Assembly: GCF_000022205.1 (NCBI RefSeq)
Contig: NC_012029.1
Location: 434,001-498,000 of the forward strand
DNA from: Halorubrum lacusprofundi ATCC 49239
GTDB taxonomy: Archaea; Halobacteriota; Halobacteria; Halobacteriales; Haloferacaceae
Direction of reading: 5' to 3'
Length of the DNA stretch: 64,000 nt
Made by a program: the position numbers and the translations under genes. Shown here piece by piece: positions 13,891-23,795 of this stretch; position 1 is the stretch's first letter; each line of letters begins with the position of its first letter. The notes beneath the pieces were generated by a model that saw only the letters and a program-made list of their open reading frames with translations, made no database searches and was not told where the DNA came from.

Positions 13891-14550
13891 CTACGGCTCG
13901 TCGCGAGCGGTCCGGTACCGCTCGCGGAGCCGGGCGAACAGCTCCCGACCGGTCTCGGTTTGAAGGCGGGGTTCGGTCGTCGCGAAGAATTCGTCGAGGT
14001 CGTCGTACTCGCGGAACGCTCCCGGGTCGCCGCCGGCGGGGTCGTACCGGCCGCCGCGTTCGTAGAGCACCGCCTGTAGGCAGACGTCGAGCAGGTCACA
14101 CTCCTTGACGAGTATCGCCTCGGGCGACTCGCGGGCCTCGTAGTCCTCCCACGCGTCGCGAATACGGTCTGGGAGCGCGCCCGCGAGGTCTTCCATCGCC
14201 GCGCGCTCGGCCGCCTCTTTGGCGGCGGCGTCCACCGAGTCCGCCGTCGAATCGGCGCGCGTCGCGGCGTCGCCGGTCTCGGCCTCCGCCACGTCGTGGA
14301 CGACGGCGAGCCGGAGCGCGCGGTCGAGGTCGAGGCCGGGCAGGCCCTCCCGGAACTGGTCGCCGAGGGCCAACACGAGGTACGCGACGCCCCACGTGTG
14401 CGCGGCGACCGACTCGGGGGCGTCGACGCCGCGGAGCTGCCAGCCCGTGCGCCGCTCGTCTTTCAGCGCGTAAGCGTCGAGGAGGGCGTCGAGCGCGGGA
14501 CCGGCGTCGGAGCTGTCGTCGTTCGGATCCGATTCGTCGTCCGCGTTCAT
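13891..14550 (-). CDS. HD-domain protein, 5'-deoxynucleotidase-like (HDDC2/YfbR type)
   Basis: 219 residues. HD-domain ligands are visible in ESVAAHTWG (His), VVHDVAEAETGD (HD pair) and the later KECDLLD (Asp). Overall size and motifs fit the HDDC2/YfbR group, which removes phosphate from deoxynucleoside 5'-monophosphates; this is inferred from family resemblance. The N-terminal 20 residues are acidic and low complexity. It follows the phosphoribosyltransferase gene by 9 bp, so the two probably form a nucleotide-salvage operon. Confidence 0.82.
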   Translation of the reverse strand: MNADDESDPNDDSSDAGPALDALLDAYALKDERRTGWQLRGVDAPESVAAHTWGVAYLVLALGDQFREGLPGLDLDRALRLAVVHDVAEAETGDAATRADSTADSVDAAAKEAAERAAMEDLAGALPDRIRDAWEDYEARESPEAILVKECDLLDVCLQAVLYERGGRYDPAGGDPGAFREYDDLDEFFATTEPRLQTETGRELFARLRERYRTARDEP

Positions 14551-14559
14551 CGCGGGGCG

Positions 14560-15255
14560 CTACTCGGCGAGCGTCCAGGCGTTCTCGCCGGCGCGGTCGG
14601 CCACGTCGCGGCGGACCATCTCGTCGAGCACCTCGTCGAGGCGGCCGGCCTGGGCGACCTCCATCTCGATGCGGCCGATGCCGTGGAACTCGTCGAGGTA
14701 GTGCCGAACGTCCTCCCGGTCAAAGACCGTCTGGTCGGCGCGCTCCATCGCGCCCTCGGTGAGGTCGATCATGTCTTCGAGGAAGTTCCACGGGTAGACG
14801 ACCCACGTCCACTGTTCGAGCCGTTCGCCGACGAAGTCGGGCTGGAACTCGGAGGTACCGAGCAGTTGGAGCGTGGCGGTCCGGACCTCGCCCGCGTCCC
14901 GGTCGTCGACGTACTCCTCGGCGCGGCGGATCGAGCCGCCGGTGTCCGCGATGTCGTCGATGATCAGGACGTCTTTCCCCTCGACGCTTCCCTCCGGCAT
15001 CGGGTAGCGGATCTGGGGCTCGTCGCTCTTCTCGGCGGCGCCGACGTAGTGTTCCATCTTCAGGCTCGTGAGGTCGTTGAGCCCGAGGAAGTCGCAGATG
15101 CATCGCCCGGCGAACCAGCCGCCGCGCGCCAGCGCGACGACCACGTCCGGCTCGAAGTCGGCGCGCTTCACCGCGTTGGAGACGTTGCGGCAGAGCCCGT
15201 AGATGTACTCCCAGTTGGTGAGGGTGCAGTCGAAGTCGTCCGGGAGATCGCTCAT
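14560..15255 (-). CDS. Phosphoribosyltransferase (type I PRTase fold)
   Basis: 231-residue haloarchaeal phosphoribosyltransferase. The PRPP-binding signature is VLIIDDIADTGGS near residues 95-107, preceded by the PPi-loop-like VVALARGGWFAGR. The C-terminal half (from about residue 150) is an extension with an acidic helix-rich character. The substrate base is uncertain; purine salvage or xanthine/guanine transfer are likely options. Start at 15255 (MSDLPDDFDCT). The HD nucleotidase-like gene follows after 9 bp. Confidence 0.85.
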   Translation of the reverse strand: MSDLPDDFDCTLTNWEYIYGLCRNVSNAVKRADFEPDVVVALARGGWFAGRCICDFLGLNDLTSLKMEHYVGAAEKSDEPQIRYPMPEGSVEGKDVLIIDDIADTGGSIRRAEEYVDDRDAGEVRTATLQLLGTSEFQPDFVGERLEQWTWVVYPWNFLEDMIDLTEGAMERADQTVFDREDVRHYLDEFHGIGRIEMEVAQAGRLDEVLDEMVRRDVADRAGENAWTLAE

Positions 15256-15390
15256 ACGGCCGTTCCTCCCACCCGCGCGCTGATAAGGGTTTAGCAACGC
15301 TCCTCGAAGACGACGACCGGAGCGAGGACGACGCCGTGACCCACGCGGAACCGTGACCCACGTGCTGTGACCTACGCGGAGTCACCGCGG

Positions 15391-15470
15391 CGAGGCTGGG
15401 GCTTTGGCGGTGTTCGCCGTCGGTCCGTCGTCGACGATTTATAAGCAAGCGGCTGGGGCTTTGGAAAGGT
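15391..15470 (-). repeat. Partial structured-repeat copies (B): two 5' modules, minus strand
   Basis: On the minus strand two head-to-tail copies of the family's 5' box CCAAAGCCCCAGCC occur (plus positions 15451-15464 and 15394-15407), separated by a TTATAAAT TATA-like box (plus 15438-15445). The 3' half of the element (CTTTGAGTCCC and later hairpins) is absent. The rest of the 345-bp spacer from 15256 to 15600 has only a short direct repeat of GTGACCCACG and no gene. Confidence 0.7.
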
Positions 15471-15600
15471 TCTCGGCGTCACCGACGGCGACGACGGAGA
15501 GAGGAACCGCGAACACGAGAATCCATCCAGATCCACCAATAAAACACGCATCGTATCGGTCCCGACACGATTTAGGTGACCCGCCCGCAACGGGTCGGTA

Positions 15601-17088
15601 ATGAGTACTCAGGCCGCGACGGAGGAGCGGACGGTCGTGATCGGGCTGGAGGTTCACGTCCAGCTCGAGACCGACACGAAGATCTTCTGCGGCTGCTCGA
15701 CGGAGCCCGAAGAGGACGAGGAGCCGAACACGCGCACGTGCCCGACTTGCCTCGGGCTGCCGGGCGCGCTGCCGGTCCTCAACGAGGGCGCCGTCGAGGC
15801 CGCCGTGAAGATCGGCAAGGCGATCGACGCCGACATCCCCGAGACGACGACGTTCCACCGGAAGAACTACTACTACCCCGATCTCCCGAAGAACTTCCAG
15901 CTCACCCAGTACGACGCCCCGATCTGCCAGTCCGGCGAGCTTGAGGTCCGCGTCGACAGCGAGCCCCGAACCATCGGAATCACCCGCGCGCATCTCGAAG
16001 AGGACCCCGGGAGCCTCCAGCACGCCGGCGGCTCGATCGAGACCGCCACCCACACCCTGGTGAACTACAACCGCGCCGGGACGCCCCTGATGGAGATCGT
16101 CACCGAACCGGATTTCCGGTCACCGGCCGAGACTCGCGCCTTTTTGGCGAAGCTGGAAGAGGTGTTGGAGTACCTCGGCGTCTTCGACCCGACCCGCGAC
16201 GGGAGCCTGCGCGTCGACGCCAACGTCTCCTTGGTCCCCGAGAGCGAGGTCGCCGCCGACGGGACGATCAGCGACGACGCCCTCGCCGACGTGAACCGCG
16301 CCGAGGTGAAGAACATCTCCAGTCACAAGGGCGCAGAGCAGGCGCTCGCGTACGAGGTCACCCGGCAGGAGAACGTCCTCCGGCGCGGCCGCGAGATCGA
16401 ACAGGAGACGCGCCACTGGGACGAGGCGCGCGGCGTCACCGTCTCCATGCGCTCGAAGGAGGCCGAGAAGGATTACCGGTACTTCCGGGAGGCCGACCTC
16501 CCCGCGCTGGAGGTGTCGGACTGGAAATCGCAGATTCCGATCCCGGAGCTGCCCGACGCCCGCCGCGAGCGCTTCCGCGAGGAGTACGGGCTCGACCGCG
16601 AATCGGCCTCGAAGCTCACCTCGACGAAGGCGGTGGCCGACTTCTTCGAGGACGTGGCCGAGCAGTTCGACCCCGAACTCGCCGCGACGTGGGTCGCCGA
16701 CAACCTCCTCGGCGAGCTCAACTACCGGGAGATGTCGATTACGGACGTGGAGGACCGCCTCGACGAGTTCAAACGCCTGATCGAGTTAGTCGCGGCCGAC
16801 GAGCTCACGGTGAAAAACGCCGAGGAGATCGTCCTCCGTGAGATGCTCGACGCGGGCGAGGACCCCGAGACCGTCATCGAGCGCGAGGGGCTCGGCGTCG
16901 CCGACTCCGGCGAGGTCGCGGCCGCGGTCACGGCCGCCATCGACGACAACCCCGACGCCGTGAGCGACTACCACGACGGCGACGAGGGCGCGATCAACTT
17001 CCTCGTCGGACAGGTGATGCAGGCGACGGGCGGGAGCGCCGACCCGGGCGAGGTGAACGGGCTGCTCCGCGAGGAGCTGGACGGGTAG
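15601..17088 (+). CDS. gatB: Asp-tRNA(Asn)/Glu-tRNA(Gln) amidotransferase subunit B
   Basis: 495 residues. GatB binds the misacylated tRNA and, with GatA and GatC (not in this window), converts Asp-tRNA(Asn) and Glu-tRNA(Gln) to the amidated forms. Family marks: GLEVHVQLETDTKIFC at the N-terminus, zinc-site Cys pair in CGCS and CPTCLGLPG, KNYYYPDLPKNFQLTQYD, and a C-terminal GatB/YqeY domain with NFLVGQVMQATGGSADP near the end. It is the first gene of a plus-strand run continuing with the SAMP2-like protein 7 bp later. Confidence 0.96.
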   Translation: MSTQAATEERTVVIGLEVHVQLETDTKIFCGCSTEPEEDEEPNTRTCPTCLGLPGALPVLNEGAVEAAVKIGKAIDADIPETTTFHRKNYYYPDLPKNFQLTQYDAPICQSGELEVRVDSEPRTIGITRAHLEEDPGSLQHAGGSIETATHTLVNYNRAGTPLMEIVTEPDFRSPAETRAFLAKLEEVLEYLGVFDPTRDGSLRVDANVSLVPESEVAADGTISDDALADVNRAEVKNISSHKGAEQALAYEVTRQENVLRRGREIEQETRHWDEARGVTVSMRSKEAEKDYRYFREADLPALEVSDWKSQIPIPELPDARRERFREEYGLDRESASKLTSTKAVADFFEDVAEQFDPELAATWVADNLLGELNYREMSITDVEDRLDEFKRLIELVAADELTVKNAEEIVLREMLDAGEDPETVIEREGLGVADSGEVAAAVTAAIDDNPDAVSDYHDGDEGAINFLVGQVMQATGGSADPGEVNGLLREELDG

Positions 17089-17095
17089 GTCGTCG

Positions 17096-17314
17096 ATGCA
17101 TGTCACCGTCGAGGTCGTCGGCGAGGGGACGGCGGAGTACGACCTCCCCGACGACGCCACCTACGCCGACCTCATTCGCGAGGCCGGCTACCATCCTCAG
17201 GAGGCGTCGGCGCTGGTCGACGGCTCGCCGGTTCCTGGCGACCGCCTCGTCGACGCCGAATCGGTCCGGCTGCTCAGGCTTATCAAGGGCGGATCGACGG
17301 GCGGCGGCGCGTGA
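17096..17314 (+). CDS. samp2: SAMP2-like ubiquitin-fold modifier with C-terminal extension
   Basis: 72-residue beta-grasp protein of the MoaD/ThiS/SAMP type. The sequence through RLIKGG (Gly65-Gly66) closely resembles Haloferax SAMP2, which ends at its Gly-Gly; here six more residues (STGGGA) follow. SAMP2 is activated by UbaA, conjugated to lysines and used in tRNA thiolation, and both uses need a free terminal Gly-Gly, so this form should need trimming. The stop TGA overlaps the GTG start of the next gene. The reading frame through the extension is unambiguous. Confidence 0.85.
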   Translation: MHVTVEVVGEGTAEYDLPDDATYADLIREAGYHPQEASALVDGSPVPGDRLVDAESVRLLRLIKGGSTGGGA

Positions 17315-17799
17315 GCGGGGAGGGCGACCCGTCCGACTCGCCCGACTCGCCGGACAATATCGAAATCGGGACGGCCTCACCCGACGACCGCCTCGATATT
17401 CTCCGCGTGCTCGACGCCGCCATGCTGGAGACCGACGCCGAGACCGTCGACGCCGCGATCGACGCGGGCGACGCACTCGTCGCCCGGTTTAAAAGAACGG
17501 ACGCGGTCGTCGGCGCGCTGGTCGCGACGCGGCCCGAGTCGGACCGAGTTCACGTCGACGCCGTGGCCGTCCGGCGGGCGCGTCGCGGCCGAGGGATCGG
17601 CTCCGCGCTCGTCGCCGAGACGGTGCGGCGCGCCGAGCGCGACGCCGAGAGTGCGGTCGTCACCGCCGAGTTCGATCCGGAACTGAAGGGATTTTACATC
17701 GATTTGGGGTTCGCCGTCGACAGCGAACGCGACGAAGTCGAGACGGGCCGTTTGCGCGGTCGCTGCCCGGCCGGCGGTGGCAGCGCCGACGCCGAGTGA
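17311..17799 (+). CDS. GNAT-family N-acetyltransferase
   Basis: 162 residues from a GTG that overlaps the SAMP2-like stop (GTGA). The acetyl-CoA binding motif is RRARRGRGIGSALVAE near residues 88-103 (R/Q-x-x-G-x-G/A pattern), and the C-terminal strand-helix GFYIDLGFAVD is typical of GNAT proteins. The N-terminal 20 residues are polar and poorly conserved in appearance, so the true start could be later. Its substrate is unknown; its place between samp2 and rlmE hints at translation or protein modification. Confidence 0.8.
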   Translation: MSGEGDPSDSPDSPDNIEIGTASPDDRLDILRVLDAAMLETDAETVDAAIDAGDALVARFKRTDAVVGALVATRPESDRVHVDAVAVRRARRGRGIGSALVAETVRRAERDAESAVVTAEFDPELKGFYIDLGFAVDSERDEVETGRLRGRCPAGGGSADAE

Positions 17800-17846
17800 A
17801 CCGGCGAACGACGCCGATAAACGGCCGGACGATCTACGACGGGGCA

Positions 17847-18656
17847 ATGAGTGGAAAGGACGAGTACTACAACAAGTCGAAACAGCAGGGGTACCGCGCC
17901 CGGTCGGCCTACAAGCTGAAACAGATCGACGAGGAGGCGAACCTGTTCGAGCGCGGCGACACCGTCGTCGACCTCGGCGCCGCGCCCGGCGGCTGGCTGC
18001 AGGTCGCCGCCGAGGAGGTGGGAGAGTCGGGGACCGTCGTCGGCGTCGACCTCCAGCGCATCGACGACCTCGACGACCACGACGTGGAGACGATCCGCGG
18101 CGACATGACCGAGGAGCGCACCCGCCACTACCTGCGCGAGGCGATCGGCGAGCGCGGCGCGGACGTGGTGATCTCGGACATGGCGCCGAACATGACCGGC
18201 GAATACGCCCTCGATCACGCCCGGTCGGTCCACCTCGCGCGGCAGGCGTTCGACGTGGCCGAGGAGCTGCTCGCCCCCGGCGGCGACTTCGTCGTGAAGG
18301 TGTTCCAGGGCGAGGATCTGGACGCGTTCCGCGAGGACGTCCGCGCGGAGTTCGAGTACCTCCGGACGGTCTCGCCGCCGGCCTCGCGCGACTCCTCCTC
18401 GGAGGTGTACCTCGTCGCCAAGGGGCTGAACACCGCCCCCGTTGCAGCCGGCGACCGGATCGAGGTGACGGTCGAGGAGCGCGGCGACGAGGGCGACGGG
18501 ATCGCGTACGTCGAGGGGTACTCGATTTTCGTCTCCGACGCCGATGTCGGCGAGACGGTGACCGTCGAGGTCGTCGACGCCAAGCCGCGGTTCGGGTTCG
18601 CGACACGCGTCGACGTGGGTACTCCCGATTCCGACGAGAGCGACGAGGGTGAGTGA
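17847..18656 (+). CDS. rlmE: 23S rRNA 2'-O-methyltransferase RlmE (FtsJ) with TRAM domain
   Basis: 269-residue SAM-dependent methyltransferase that modifies the ribose of a conserved uridine in the 23S rRNA A loop. SAM-binding DLGAAPGGWLQV is near residue 40-51, and the K-D-K-E active site is seen as Lys in SAYKLKQ, Asp in SDMAPN, Lys in VVKVFQG and Glu in SSEVYLVA. A C-terminal TRAM-type RNA-binding domain (about residues 200-255) is usual in haloarchaea. The ATG at 17847 was chosen over an upstream ATG at 17796 that overlaps the acetyltransferase end. Confidence 0.94.
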   Translation: MSGKDEYYNKSKQQGYRARSAYKLKQIDEEANLFERGDTVVDLGAAPGGWLQVAAEEVGESGTVVGVDLQRIDDLDDHDVETIRGDMTEERTRHYLREAIGERGADVVISDMAPNMTGEYALDHARSVHLARQAFDVAEELLAPGGDFVVKVFQGEDLDAFREDVRAEFEYLRTVSPPASRDSSSEVYLVAKGLNTAPVAAGDRIEVTVEERGDEGDGIAYVEGYSIFVSDADVGETVTVEVVDAKPRFGFATRVDVGTPDSDESDEGE

Positions 18657-18662
18657 GGCGCC

Positions 18663-20572
<1,910 letters not shown>

Positions 20573-20621
20573 CTATGCATACTATCACGGTCGGACGGGT
20601 TAATGATTGCGTTGGAAACCC

Positions 20622-20704
<83 letters not shown>

Positions 20705-20771
20705 CGTAAAGCGACGACTGCGTCGGAGCAGCGGCGCCGACGGCGACATCGACGGCGAGCGCTGATCGCGG

Positions 20772-21299
20772 TCAGGCGGCGCCGCCGCTCCGGACCCACT
20801 CGCGGAGTGTGAACCGGTCGTAGGCGGTCTCGGCGGCGACGGTCCACTCCGCTGAGTCCCACGCCGGGTAGAACGTGTCGCCCTCGTAGCTCCCCGTGAC
20901 GTGGCTGAGTACCATCCGGTCGAGGTGGGGCTGGAACAGCTCGTAGATCCCGCCGCCGCCGAGGACGTAGACGGTGTCGTCAGCGGCGTCGGTGTCGTCG
21001 GCGTCGCTATCTCCCTCGTCGAGGATCTCCGCCGCGCGTTCGAGCGCCGAGTCGACCCCGTCGGCGACGACCGCGGTCGGAACGTCGACGGACTCGACGC
21101 TCCGGCTCACGACGATCTGGCGAGAGCCGGGGAGGTGGTCGCGCATCGAGTCGAAGGTGCGGCGGCCGAGGATGACGGGCGAGCCCGCGACGCGCTCGCG
21201 GTACTGCCGAACGTCGGCCTCGATGTGGGGCCACGGCACCTCGCCGTCCCTGCCGATGGCTCGGTTCTCCGCGAGCGCCGCGACGCTGACGAGTTGCAC
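20772..21299 (-). CDS. folA: Dihydrofolate reductase
   Basis: 175 residues from a GTG start ([15 protein letters not shown]). It reduces dihydrofolate with NADPH. Seen: the N-terminal [23 protein letters not shown] with the active-site acidic residue, [11 protein letters not shown], and the nucleotide-binding [13 protein letters not shown]. An acidic insertion near residues 100-112 ([15 protein letters not shown]) is a halophilic feature. A long open frame upstream that seems to fuse it to other sequence is an out-of-frame shadow of the next gene. pABA-type genes for folate occur at 42-46 kb. Confidence 0.92.
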   Translation of the reverse strand: MQLVSVAALAENRAIGRDGEVPWPHIEADVRQYRERVAGSPVILGRRTFDSMRDHLPGSRQIVVSRSVESVDVPTAVVADGVDSALERAAEILDEGDSDADDTDAADDTVYVLGGGGIYELFQPHLDRMVLSHVTGSYEGDTFYPAWDSAEWTVAAETAYDRFTLREWVRSGGAA

Positions 21300-21382
21300 G
21301 GACGCCCTACGAGCGCGGGCGACAAAAAACCGGCCGGGCGGGGAGCGGGGAGGACGGGAAGCGGAGAGACGAGAGCGCCGCG

Positions 21383-22438
21383 CTACTCCCCGAGCCCGAG
21401 GAGGTCGAACGGATAGCCGTTGTCGTTGTCGTCGGCCTGCTCGTAGACGACGCGGGCGGCCGCCACGTCCTGGATCGCGAGGCCGGTGGAGTCGAAGACG
21501 GTGACGCCGTCGATGCCGGCGCCGCTCCCGGCATTGTCGCCCTCGCTCCCGGTCCCGGTCCGACCCGGACGGTTGCCGACGACGATCTCGCCGATCTCGC
21601 CGTAGATGTCGTCGTCGGTCAGAAGCCCTGCGGCGTAGGGGACGTTGATCTCGCCGGAGTGGGTACACTGCTCGTGGTCGTCGATGACGACGGTCGCGTT
21701 CAACAGGAGGTCGTCGGCGAGTTCGTGTTTGCCCTCGGCGTCCGCGCCCATCGCGTTGACGTGGGTGTGGTCGCCCACGTCGTCGGGGCCGACGATGGGG
21801 GACTCGACGGGCGTCACCGTCGAGAGCACGTCGCAGTGGCCGGCCTCCGCGATGGAGCCGGCGCGGACGTCGAAGCGGCCCTCGAAGGCGTCGATGAAGT
21901 CGGCGACGCGCTCCTCGTCGAGATCGCTGATCACGACCTCGTCGATGTCGCGCACCGCGGCGATCGCCTCCAGTTGGGTGTACGACTGAACGCCGGCGCC
22001 GACGATCCCGAGCGAGGTCGCGTCCGGGACCGCCAGCTCGTCGGTGGCGACCGCGGCCGCCGCGCCGGTGCGTTTCATCGTGAGCGTCGTGCCGTCGAGG
22101 ATCGCCAGCGGGAACGCCGTCTCGGGGTCGGAGTAGATCATCGTCCCCATCACGGTCGGGAGGTCGTGGTCGGCGGGGTTGTCGGTGTGGACGTTCACCC
22201 ACTTGATCCCGGCTGCGTCCCAGCCGGCGTCCTCGGCGGTGTCCTCGGTGCGTACGTCGAGGTAGGCGGGCATCGAGCGGAAGTCGCCGTTGTACTCGGG
22301 CAGGTCGATGTACGACTTCGCCGGCATCTTGGCGTTGCCGCGCTCGTAGGCCGTGAACGCGCCGCGGACCGCGTCGATGACGCGGTCCATGCGGGCGTTC
22401 TCGTCGACGTCGTCGGCGTTCAAAAGCAGCGTCTGCAT
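21383..22438 (-). CDS. Ornithine cyclodeaminase / alanine dehydrogenase family protein
   Basis: 351 residues of the OCD/mu-crystallin family, NAD(P)-dependent enzymes acting on amino or imino acids. Substrate-side motifs [11 protein letters not shown] and [11 protein letters not shown] are followed by the Rossmann loop [17 protein letters not shown] near residues 139-155 and a C-terminal [13 protein letters not shown]. Archaeal relatives include an alanine dehydrogenase, the best guess here. An acidic Gly-rich insertion near residue 300 looks species specific. Start at 22438 ([11 protein letters not shown]). Confidence 0.85.
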   Translation of the reverse strand: MQTLLLNADDVDENARMDRVIDAVRGAFTAYERGNAKMPAKSYIDLPEYNGDFRSMPAYLDVRTEDTAEDAGWDAAGIKWVNVHTDNPADHDLPTVMGTMIYSDPETAFPLAILDGTTLTMKRTGAAAAVATDELAVPDATSLGIVGAGVQSYTQLEAIAAVRDIDEVVISDLDEERVADFIDAFEGRFDVRAGSIAEAGHCDVLSTVTPVESPIVGPDDVGDHTHVNAMGADAEGKHELADDLLLNATVVIDDHEQCTHSGEINVPYAAGLLTDDDIYGEIGEIVVGNRPGRTGTGSEGDNAGSGAGIDGVTVFDSTGLAIQDVAAARVVYEQADDNDNGYPFDLLGLGE

Positions 22439-22508
22439 GGCGCAAACTTTTCCGGAGGGGTACTTCAAGCCTCTTGAATCGGTGGCGGCCCGCGAGCCCC
22501 GATCCGAG

Positions 22509-23198
22509 TCAGACCATGTCGCCGCGCACCGACGCCCCCTCCTGTTCGGCCCGCCGTCGCTTGAGGGTCTCGGCGGCCTCGTTGGCTACGTTCTCGTCGG
22601 CGCCGAGCATGCCGAGCGCGGCGGAGAGCGTCGGCATCGCGAGGGAGGCCTCGCGGAGTCGGTCGAACGCCTCCTCGTCGCGGGTGCCATCGACCCACAG
22701 GCAGACGCCCCGCGGGTCGAGCACCTCCTCGTAGGCGTCGCGGGCGAGCGCCCCCTTCAGGCGCTGGCGCACGTTGTCCTCGAAGCTCGCGTTACACACT
22801 TCGAGGTGGATCGGCTCGCTGTCGTCGGGCTTCGCCCGACTGCCAGAGGCGCTCCGCGCCTCGCTGTCGTCGACCAGTTCGGCCGCGAGGCACTTCTCGG
22901 GGGCGGCGTACCCGTTGTCGCTCGTGCGCACGCGGTCAGGGTGCGCCTCGGCCCACTCGGCGTGTACCGAGGTGCCGACGCCCTTCACGCCGTACTCGGC
23001 CGCGAAGTTGGCGGCCGCGTCGCTATCGCCGCCCATGATCACGTCCTTGGTGAGGTACACGTCGAGCCGCTCGACCGGATCGAGTCCCAGTGCGACGTCG
23101 CCGAAGGCCCACACCTCGCGGACGGGGACCGGCATGGTCTCGCGTTCGACGCGGTCGACGAGGGTCTCCAGCCGGGCGACGGCCTGCTCGCGGTCCAT
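22509..23198 (-). CDS. Conserved haloarchaeal protein of unknown function
   Basis: 229 residues. The N-terminal half has VREVWAFGDVALGLDPVERLDVYLTKD, which looks like a nucleotidyltransferase-type strand-turn (GD...LD) but lacks a clear full signature, so function is left open. A variable Ser/Asp-rich stretch (about residues 112-128) separates it from a helical C-terminal half. It is the last of three minus-strand genes with PolX and the Mut7-C protein, 57 bp downstream of the latter. Confidence 0.75.
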   Translation of the reverse strand: MDREQAVARLETLVDRVERETMPVPVREVWAFGDVALGLDPVERLDVYLTKDVIMGGDSDAAANFAAEYGVKGVGTSVHAEWAEAHPDRVRTSDNGYAAPEKCLAAELVDDSEARSASGSRAKPDDSEPIHLEVCNASFEDNVRQRLKGALARDAYEEVLDPRGVCLWVDGTRDEEAFDRLREASLAMPTLSAALGMLGADENVANEAAETLKRRRAEQEGASVRGDMV

Positions 23199-23255
23199 GC
23201 AGGAGGCGTAGGCGGGTCGCGGGCAAACCGGTTTCGTTCGGTGGCGGTCGAGGTC

Positions 23256-23795
23256 TCAGATCCCGTCGAGTCGCTCCGCGATCGACTCCCAGTGGCTCCC
23301 CTTCCAGAACCAGCGCCCGCAGTCGCGACAGCGCCACGCGGGGCGGGTGTCGGCGGTGTCGGGTTCGGACTCGGGCGCCCCCGCCGTCCCCACGTCGTCG
23401 GGCACGTACTCGGGGCGGTCGTCGGGGTCGGCGCTGTCCGAGGCCGACACCCGATCGACTCGCCCGTTACAGGCGCCACAGCGCGTCGGCTCGTCGACGA
23501 GCGCGACGGGGGAGCCCGCGGCGGCGACCTCGCGAAGCTGGTCGAGCACGTCGCGCTCGGTGAGGAGGACCGCGTCCCCGGTCCGGGCGGCGAGTTCGCG
23601 ATCGCGGGTGATCAGGGTCCGAGCCTCGGCCGCGGCCAGCGCCAGAACCTGGTCGTCCGCCTCGACCCCGCGGTCGAGCGCGTAGGCGGCGTCGTAGCCG
23701 CACATCCGGAGATACGTCGCGAGCTTCCCGCACATCGCGTCGAGGAGGACGCGCGGGGGTTCGTCATCGGCGGCCGCGCGGTCGTCGGTCGGCAT
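23256..23795 (-). CDS. Mut7-C RNase-domain protein (PIN-like, with zinc ribbon)
   Basis: 179 residues. The N-terminal part is a PIN-like Mut7-C domain with acidic residues in LLDAMCGKLATYLRMCGYDA and LITRDRELA; the C-terminal part has a four-cysteine zinc ribbon, CGAC near residue 113 and CRDCGRWFWKGSHW near 158. The family is predicted to cut RNA. The start ATG overlaps the PolX stop (TGATG), so both are made from one message. A Ser/Asp-rich insertion splits the two zinc-ligand pairs. Confidence 0.88.
   Translation of the reverse strand: MPTDDRAAADDEPPRVLLDAMCGKLATYLRMCGYDAAYALDRGVEADDQVLALAAAEARTLITRDRELAARTGDAVLLTERDVLDQLREVAAAGSPVALVDEPTRCGACNGRVDRVSASDSADPDDRPEYVPDDVGTAGAPESEPDTADTRPAWRCRDCGRWFWKGSHWESIAERLDGI

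Noticed and set aside
20772-22445. A 557-codon frame that seems to fuse another domain to DHFR
   Set aside because: The upstream part is an Arg-rich, out-of-frame shadow of the ornithine cyclodeaminase-like gene.
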